Assembly (NCBI RefSeq): GCF_003143935.1
Contig: NZ_QFRX01000001.1
Location: 326,457 to 390,456 of the forward strand
Source of the DNA: Streptomyces sp. Act143
GTDB taxonomy: Bacteria > Actinomycetota > Actinomycetes > Streptomycetales > Streptomycetaceae
Direction of reading: 5' to 3'
DNA length: 64,000 nucleotides
In this document: piece by piece, positions 58,742 through 64,000 of the stretch
Position numbering within the stretch: the stretch's first letter is position 1
Layout of the letters: every line of letters begins with the position of its first letter
The notes under the pieces: generated by a model
What the model was told of the DNA's origin: nothing
Seen by the model: the letters and a program-made list of their open reading frames with translations, nothing else
Databases searched by the model: none
Program-made: the position numbers and the translations under genes

Positions 58742-58914
58742 AGCCGCCGATCAGGCGGACCGTGGCTGAATTGGCGAGGGGCCACATGGGGAGTGCGGTG
58801 GGACCCTCGGCTCTGGATTGCGGCTCAGGTCAGAGTGACGATGGGCGGTGGACGACGCGCGCCGGACGAACGGTAAGTCGTTTCCTGCAGGGCCTGGCGA
58901 GGGGGAGGTGCCAG

Positions 58915-59535
58915 TTGACCGTGCACTCCACAGAACTGACTGATCTGGTTGACAACCACCAGTACGTCGCTGCTTTGGAGGCGATCCAGCGGCTCGTTGC
59001 CACGGGCACGGCAGTGGACGAGATCCGGGACACGCGATACTCGGGCGATGCTCCACTCTGGGTGCGCATGCTGGACGAAGGACAGAGCGACGTAGCCGAG
59101 TTCGCCATCCAGGTCGGAGCTGATCCGAACGGGCGGTTCATCAACCGACCTGCCGTACTGCTGGCCGCCAAAGCGGGGTTCCATGCCCTGGTGGCTGCGC
59201 TGGCCGAGCACGGCGCCGACGTGAACGCTCGGAACGACGACGGGAGGAGCGCTCTTCACGAGGCGGCCCAATACGGTCACATCCGCGTCGTCGACGTACT
59301 TCTGGGTTCCGGAGCCGAGGTGGACAGCGTCGATCGCTGGGGGCATACCCCGCTGATGATCGCTGCCGTGTTCGGGGGCGCCGCCGTTCTGCGCCGACTC
59401 GTCATGGCCGGAGCAGATCCGAAGGTCAAGGACAGACTTGGCAACAACGCTCTGACCTATGCGACGAAGAACAACAACCAAGACGGGATCGACTACTTGA
59501 GCGCGCTGGACGCCGGAAAGTCCGGCCCGGAGTAA
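58915..59535 (+). CDS. Ankyrin-repeat protein
   Basis: This 206-residue protein has a start helix (LVDNHQYVAALEAIQRLVAT), then ankyrin repeats: APLWVRMLDEGQSDVAEFAI, AVLLAAKAGFHALVAALAEH, SALHEAAQYGHIRVVDVLLG, TPLMIAAVFGGAAVLRRLVM and NALTYATKNNNQDGIDYLSA. The TTG at 58915 sits six bases after a ggagg ribosome site and is the best start; a GTG at 58921 is an alternative. It lacks a signal peptide. Ankyrin proteins usually bind other proteins, but no partner is apparent. Confidence 0.88.
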   Translation: MTVHSTELTDLVDNHQYVAALEAIQRLVATGTAVDEIRDTRYSGDAPLWVRMLDEGQSDVAEFAIQVGADPNGRFINRPAVLLAAKAGFHALVAALAEHGADVNARNDDGRSALHEAAQYGHIRVVDVLLGSGAEVDSVDRWGHTPLMIAAVFGGAAVLRRLVMAGADPKVKDRLGNNALTYATKNNNQDGIDYLSALDAGKSGPE

Positions 59536-60123
59536 GCGCACGGACAGCGACAGCATGCCGAGCACGGGTGCGGACCTCGTCATTGCTGGGCCGCATGCAG
59601 ACATCGCGCCGGCCGCGGACTACGAGCACCTGGCCGCTCGCAGTCAAGCTCAGGGTATCCCTTGACCGGCGGCTCGACGGCCGGCCAGTCTGCGCGGACC
59701 GAGACCCGGATCCAGCCCCTGCCATGACCGCCCACGGCATCGCACTCCGCCCCAGCAAACTGCCCGGGCACACGTTGCGCACCGCCATGTTGTCCGCCGG
59801 TCTCGGCACGTCGACACCGAGTCTCTCCCATGGCTGCCATCGCCGACGATCCGTTACCTCAAAGCCCGCCCCAGGGTGGCATCCCTCGTCCTGGTGTACG
59901 CCGCCCGGCCTGGTCGTCCCCGGCGTCGGCGGCGTGCTCCACATCGTCGCCGGTCTCCCAGGATGTCCAGCTGCGGCTGCGACCAGACAGTCATCCCCGC
60001 TGCCTTGAACACACTGTGTCTGTCAGGGCCCGCCAGACCCACAGATCCGCCCCCGACGTGCCGTCCGACGTCCGCTCGCCGGGTGTAGGCCGCCAGGCCG
60101 GTGAGCGGGTCGTGGAACGTGCC
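59536..60123. other. Gene-free stretch
   Basis: About 590 bases between the ankyrin gene and the lacI stop. Open frames on either strand have no family resemblance and no steady codon bias. The DNA resembles other eroded spacers in this window. No strong hairpin or repeat was found. Confidence 0.5.
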
Positions 60124-61149
60124 TCAGGAAGACTGACGCTGCACCAGAACGGTCGGCGTGATCACGGAATCGGCCCCCGGCTGCTCGGGGTGGTAGAGGA
60201 GACGCATCAGGAGTCTGACCATGAGGCGGCCCATGTCCTCGATGTCCTGTCGTACCGTCGTGAGCGCGGGGACCGCAGCACTGGCGACGTCGCCCATGTC
60301 GTCGAATCCGACGACAGCGACATCTTCGGGAATGCGGAGGCCGCGCTCCAAGAGGGTGCGTACCGCGCCCCGTGCCATGAGGTCGTTCGCGGCGAAGACC
60401 GCGTCGAGTCCGGGGCGCCGGTCGAGCAGCGCAGCCATCGCTCGGGCGCCGCTCTCCTCGGTGAAATCGCCCCGCTGCAGAAAGTTCGGATCGCCGTCGA
60501 CCAGAACGTCGTGATAGCCGGCGGCACGGTCGACCGCAGAGGTCTGGTCGGACGGGCCCGCGATATGCGCGATTCTGGTGCGACCTGATGAAACGAGGTG
60601 GGCCACAGCCGCTCGCGCGCCTCCCCGGTTGTCGCAGTCCACGTAGGGGGCGCCTGGGGCGGATCCCGCAGGCGGCCGGCCCCCGAACACATAGGGCACC
60701 CTGCTGTGGGCAATCAGATGGGCGAGCTGATCGTCACTGTGCAGGGAGAAGGCGAGGGCCCCGTCGACATGTCCGCCCGACAGGTACCGGGCGATCCGGT
60801 CGTGATCGGACTCGCCCTCCACCCAGAGCAGCACAAGCTGGAGGTCGTTCGCCGACAGCTCCCGGCTGATCCCTCTCACCTGTCGCTCGAAGAAGGGGTC
60901 GGAGAACACCCGGAACTCCGGCTCGGCGATGATCACGGCCACGGCGCCGGTCCGCTGCGTCACGAGGGAGCGTGCCGCCTGATTGGGGACGTATCCAAGC
61001 TCGTCGACCGCCTTGCGCACCTTGTCGATCAGCGGTTGGCGCACTCCGGAGCCTCCGTTGACCACACGGGACACCGTCGCCCGTGAGACACCGGCGCGCG
61101 CCGCCACCTCCTCAAGGGTGGGGCGAGACGTCATCGTCTGCTCGGGCAA
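60124..61149 (-). CDS. LacI-family repressor
   Basis: This 341-residue protein has the LacI HTH (TLEEVAARAGVSRATVSRVV, hinge NQAARSLVTQRTGAVAVIIA) and a periplasmic-binding-like ligand domain (FEEQ-type text: FFERQVRGISRELSANDLQL, YVFGGRPPAGSAPG, VFAANDLMARGAVRTLLERG, VAVVGFDDMGDVASAAVPAL). A TTG start at 61149 has an aggag site 7 bases upstream; ATG 61134 is a weaker option. It is divergent from the GH81 glucanase, and both promoters bear a TGAGAGCGCTC-type operator. It should respond to a beta-1,3-glucan breakdown product. Confidence 0.92.
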   Translation of the reverse strand: MPEQTMTSRPTLEEVAARAGVSRATVSRVVNGGSGVRQPLIDKVRKAVDELGYVPNQAARSLVTQRTGAVAVIIAEPEFRVFSDPFFERQVRGISRELSANDLQLVLLWVEGESDHDRIARYLSGGHVDGALAFSLHSDDQLAHLIAHSRVPYVFGGRPPAGSAPGAPYVDCDNRGGARAAVAHLVSSGRTRIAHIAGPSDQTSAVDRAAGYHDVLVDGDPNFLQRGDFTEESGARAMAALLDRRPGLDAVFAANDLMARGAVRTLLERGLRIPEDVAVVGFDDMGDVASAAVPALTTVRQDIEDMGRLMVRLLMRLLYHPEQPGADSVITPTVLVQRQSS

Positions 61150-61237
61150 GAGGCTCTCCTGTTCTGCGCGGGAAGCGCGGGAAGCGCGGGAATCCTGCCA
61201 GGTCGCCTTTGCAGCATAGTCCCGCCCCCCGTCGACG

Positions 61238-61251
61238 TGAGAGCGCTCCCA
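61238..61251. promoter_or_regulatory. LacI operator upstream of lacI
   Basis: TGAGAGCGCTCCCA matches the perfect palindrome before the glucanase in 13 of 14 positions and lies 89 bases upstream of the lacI start codon. Its GAGCGCTC centre is the CG-centred core that LacI proteins prefer. It suggests autoregulation. Confidence 0.75.
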
Positions 61252-61528
61252 GCCTTGTCCGGACAGCCCGCGCCCGGCGCCTCCGCGTACGTCGCATCCC
61301 GTGAGCGTCCCTGAGTGACGCGGCGCTCCGTCGTATACGAAACGGCGCGCGTGGTCATGGAGGCACCGGCACCCTCGGCGGCCTTTTCGCAGGCCGGTGA
61401 CGATGCATCAACTGGCCGAACAGCGGTGGCCACGAAGCCTTCACGCCCTGAAGAGGCGCGCCCAGCCGTAAGGGATCTGGCTCAAAGTGTTGACCGCCTC
61501 ACAGGGCCGCCCTACGTTAACGGCGACT

Positions 61529-61542
61529 TGAGAGCGCTCTCA
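61529..61542. promoter_or_regulatory. LacI operator in the glucanase promoter
   Basis: TGAGAGCGCTCTCA is a perfect 14-bp palindrome ending 12 bases before the ATG at 61555, just ahead of the ribosome site. Binding there should block transcription of the glucanase gene until an oligosaccharide inducer appears. Confidence 0.85.
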
Positions 61543-61554
61543 GAAGGGTTGCGC

Positions 61555-64000
61555 ATGAGATCTCGAAGAAACCTGTCACTGCTGACAACGGCGGCACTCG
61601 CCGCCACCGCTCTGAGCACTGTGGGTAGCGGTGTCGCCTCCGCCGCCACCATCGACGTGGGCAAAGGCAGTTACAGCGACGTTCGCCCGGCCGGCCGCCA
61701 GGGGCCGTCCGACAGCGGCGGCCAGGCGGTCAAGCCGAAGGTCACCGCCGCCGTCGCGGACCAGCCCGTCCCGACGAACGACTGGTGGTCGTCACTGGCC
61801 TTTCAGCGCTTCTCCAGCAATCCGTGGTCGGAGAACATGTACGGCCACCCCCTCACCTACAAGGCGGTCTCAGGCGGCCTGGAGGTCGGCTACCCGACCA
61901 CACATCAGATCGTGGGTGACGGCCGCCAGTACGAGTTTGCGCACAAGGCCGACCTGACCCTGGGCCTCGCGGGTCTCAACTCCCCCGACGCGAAGGCGGA
62001 CGGGTGGAGCGACTGGACCGTCAGCCCGTTCTGGAGCGACGGTACGCGCAGCCTGCGGACGACCATCGGACACGGGCTGCCGTACGTGTACGCCGAGGGC
62101 ACCGGAGGGGCGGCGCAGATCAGCGCCGCGGCTGCACCGACCGTCTTCGCCGACCAGGGCAACGTCCTCGGTGTCACCATCTCAGGTCATGACTACGCGC
62201 TGTTCGCCCCGACCGGCAGCGACTGGACCGTCTCCGGCAACGAGATCCGAGCCGACCTGAGCGGCAAGAACTACTTCTCCCTGGCGGTCCTGCCCAGCAA
62301 GGAGGCGCTGGCCGACTTCAAGAAGTACGCCTTCAGCTTCGTGACCGGATCGAAGGTGGACTGGCAGTACAAGGAGCAGAACGGCGAGGTCACGGCGACC
62401 TACTCGCTGACCACCGAACCGAAGGAGGGGACCGAGACCGGCACTTTCCTCGCGCTCTACCGCCACCAGTGGCTGCACAGCGATGACCCGCTGACCGCCT
62501 ACCGCTACGTCTCCCCGCGCGGCGAGATGAAGGTCCGCGAGGGCACGTCCTTCACGACCACCCAGAAAGTGAACGGCCTGCTTCCCGGCCTGCCGAGCGC
62601 CGCGGGCGTCGACAAGGCGAAACTCAAGGCATACATCAACGACGTACTGACGCAGGGCGATCCCTTCAGCGGCGCGGTCGACACCTACTGGACCGGCAAG
62701 GCCCTGGGCAAGCTCGCCCAACTCGTCCCCCTCGCGGACCAGGTCGGAGACACCGCCAACCGCGACAAACTGCTGAGCTTGATCAAGGGCCGTATGGAGG
62801 AATGGTTCACGGTCGGCGGCCCCTCCGAGTTCTCCTACGACAAGGACTGGCGCACCCTCATCGGGTACCCGGCCTCGTACGGAAGCGACCAGGAACTCAA
62901 CGACCACCACTTCCACTACTCGTACTACGTGATGGCCGCGGCGATTGTGGCGCAGTACGACCCCCAGTGGGCCGCCGACTCCGAATGGGGCGGCATGGTC
63001 AAGGAACTGGTCAAGGACGCCGCCAACGCGGCGCGGAACGACGGCAGGTACCCGTTCCTGCGCGGCTTCGACGTGTACGCCGGCCATAGCTGGGCCGCCG
63101 GCCACGAGGCGTTCGCCGCCGGCAACAACCAGGAGTCGTCCTCGGAGTCGATCAATCTCAGCGCCGGCCTGATCATGTGGGGCGCGGCCACGGGCGACAA
63201 GGCGCTGCGTGACCAGGGCGTCTACATGATGACGACCGAGTCGGAGTCGATCGCGCAGTACTGGTTCGACGCCGACCAGCAGGTCTACCCCGAGGACTTC
63301 ACCCACGACGTCGTGGGCATGGTCTGGAGCAGCGGCGGCGCCTACGCGACATGGTGGACCGCCAACCCCGAGGAGATCCACGGCATCAACTTCCTGCCCG
63401 TGACCGGCGGTTCGCTGCATCTGGCCCGCGAGAAGGACATGCTGCGGCGCAGCGTGGCCGAGATGGAGAAGGCAAACGGCGGCCCGGCCGTCGAGTGGAA
63501 GGACATCTTCTGGCAGGTCCAGGCCCTCTACGACCCCGCCAAGGCCATGCAGTACTGGGACCAGTGGAACGGTGGATACGTGCCCGAGGCCGGCGAGACC
63601 AAGGCCCACACCTACCACTGGGTCGCCACGATGAACTCCATCGGGGCGCCGGACATGACCGTCACGGCCAACTCCCCCACCGCCGTCGTCTTCGACAAGA
63701 ACGGCACCAAGACCTACGCCGCGCACAACTACACCGCCGAGGCGTGCTCGGTGCTCTTCTCCGACGGCGGCGTGCTGAACGTACCGGCGCGGTCCACCGC
63801 GTCCGGCACAGGCGATGACACCGAGCTCGGTACCCTGTGCGGCGCTCCCGGCGACGACAAACCCAGCGCCCCCGGAACCCCCGTCGCCCAGGACGTCACC
63901 GACACCTCTGTCACACTGAGTTGGGAGGCGGCGGCCGACGACAAGGGCATCAAGGACTACGACGTCTACCGCGGCACCACCAAGGTCGCCACGGTCACCG
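61555..64000 (+). CDS. Secreted GH81 endo-1,3-beta-glucanase, 3' end outside the window
   Basis: At least 815 codons are present. Residues 1-31 are a Sec signal peptide (MRSRRNLSLLTTAALAATAL, then cleavage after GSGVASA). The GH81 catalytic region follows: VPTNDWWSSLAFQRFS, PLTYKAVSGGLEVGYPTTH, SYGSDQELNDHHFHYSYYVM (Asp of the ELNDHHFHY motif) and NNQESSSESINLSAGLIMWG (active-site Glu), EDFTHDVVGMVWSSGGAY. After a Cys-containing linker, a fibronectin type III domain begins (PSAPGTPVAQDVTDTSVTLS) and runs off the end. Carbohydrate-binding domains may follow. It degrades fungal or plant beta-1,3-glucan outside the cell and is repressed by the adjacent LacI protein. Confidence 0.94.
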   Translation, partial: MRSRRNLSLLTTAALAATALSTVGSGVASAATIDVGKGSYSDVRPAGRQGPSDSGGQAVKPKVTAAVADQPVPTNDWWSSLAFQRFSSNPWSENMYGHPLTYKAVSGGLEVGYPTTHQIVGDGRQYEFAHKADLTLGLAGLNSPDAKADGWSDWTVSPFWSDGTRSLRTTIGHGLPYVYAEGTGGAAQISAAAAPTVFADQGNVLGVTISGHDYALFAPTGSDWTVSGNEIRADLSGKNYFSLAVLPSKEALADFKKYAFSFVTGSKVDWQYKEQNGEVTATYSLTTEPKEGTETGTFLALYRHQWLHSDDPLTAYRYVSPRGEMKVREGTSFTTTQKVNGLLPGLPSAAGVDKAKLKAYINDVLTQGDPFSGAVDTYWTGKALGKLAQLVPLADQVGDTANRDKLLSLIKGRMEEWFTVGGPSEFSYDKDWRTLIGYPASYGSDQELNDHHFHYSYYVMAAAIVAQYDPQWAADSEWGGMVKELVKDAANAARNDGRYPFLRGFDVYAGHSWAAGHEAFAAGNNQESSSESINLSAGLIMWGAATGDKALRDQGVYMMTTESESIAQYWFDADQQVYPEDFTHDVVGMVWSSGGAYATWWTANPEEIHGINFLPVTGGSLHLAREKDMLRRSVAEMEKANGGPAVEWKDIFWQVQALYDPAKAMQYWDQWNGGYVPEAGETKAHTYHWVATMNSIGAPDMTVTANSPTAVVFDKNGTKTYAAHNYTAEACSVLFSDGGVLNVPARSTASGTGDDTELGTLCGAPGDDKPSAPGTPVAQDVTDTSVTLSWEAAADDKGIKDYDVYRGTTKVATVT

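Noticed and set aside
62182..63726. 514-codon minus-strand frame inside the glucanase
   Set aside because: It is antisense to conserved GH81 motifs and has no ribosome site or domain.
1..64000. CRISPR array, tRNA or rRNA genes, replication origin
   Set aside because: I found no spaced repeat series, no cloverleaf with conserved T-arm, no rRNA signature and no DnaA-box cluster. Small RNAs cannot be excluded by eye.

Overview
The window is about 70% GC with strongly GC-biased third codon positions, GTG and TTG starts, and families typical of soil actinomycetes (SpoIIE/HATPase sensors, WD40 serine/threonine kinases, DUF6221, DUF7019, TetR/HxlR/MarR/LacI regulators). It reads as chromosomal Streptomyces or a close relative, probably from an accessory or chromosome-arm region. 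I recognise no rRNA, tRNA, CRISPR array or replication origin.

Bases 1-16,000 form a scarred accessory island. It holds decayed transposase genes (IS21-type istB, IS630, ISL3) and one nearly intact IS5-family element whose transposase is split by a -1 frameshift. It also holds truncated genes (SDR, DUF4259), a ribbon-helix-helix/Doc-like toxin-antitoxin pair with a striking triple operator, and a large STAND ATPase with tetratricopeptide repeats. A RodZ-like HTH-membrane-beta-repeat protein and a two-gene operon of small proteins sharing a new-looking glycine/SQ-AI motif complete it. I consider this a candidate biological-conflict island.

Bases 16,000-29,000 are signalling genes: a multi-PAS SpoIIE phosphatase with its own HATPase domain, an NB-ARC protein lacking the usual HTH output, an imine-reductase-like enzyme with a divergent HxlR regulator, and a tight three-gene operon. 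That operon encodes DUF7019, a kinase with two WD40 propellers and TPRs, and an unknown 238-residue protein.

Bases 29,000-39,700 are small regulator-plus-redox modules. One is TetR/SDR/SnoaL. One is a MarR regulon in which three promoters carry the same palindromic core (NAD-binding protein, membrane protein, marR, NmrA-like protein). One is a TetR-SDR-alcohol dehydrogenase operon with its own direct-repeat operator.

Bases 39,844-49,974 are a LysR-controlled catabolic operon of ten mostly overlapping genes: two FAH hydrolases, a cyclase-family hydrolase, a flavin monooxygenase, an ACMSD-like amidohydrolase, a type I extradiol dioxygenase, two SDRs and a two-subunit 3-oxoacid CoA-transferase. 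The logic is hydroxylation, ring cleavage, decarboxylation or hydrolysis, then CoA activation of an aromatic or heteroaromatic compound whose identity the sequence does not reveal.

Bases 50,000-64,000 hold further redox and regulatory genes, a decayed tetR, a leaderless-looking HxlR gene, an ankyrin protein and an IS5 scrap. A LacI regulator faces a secreted GH81 endo-1,3-beta-glucanase that runs off the window, and both promoters carry the same LacI-type operator.
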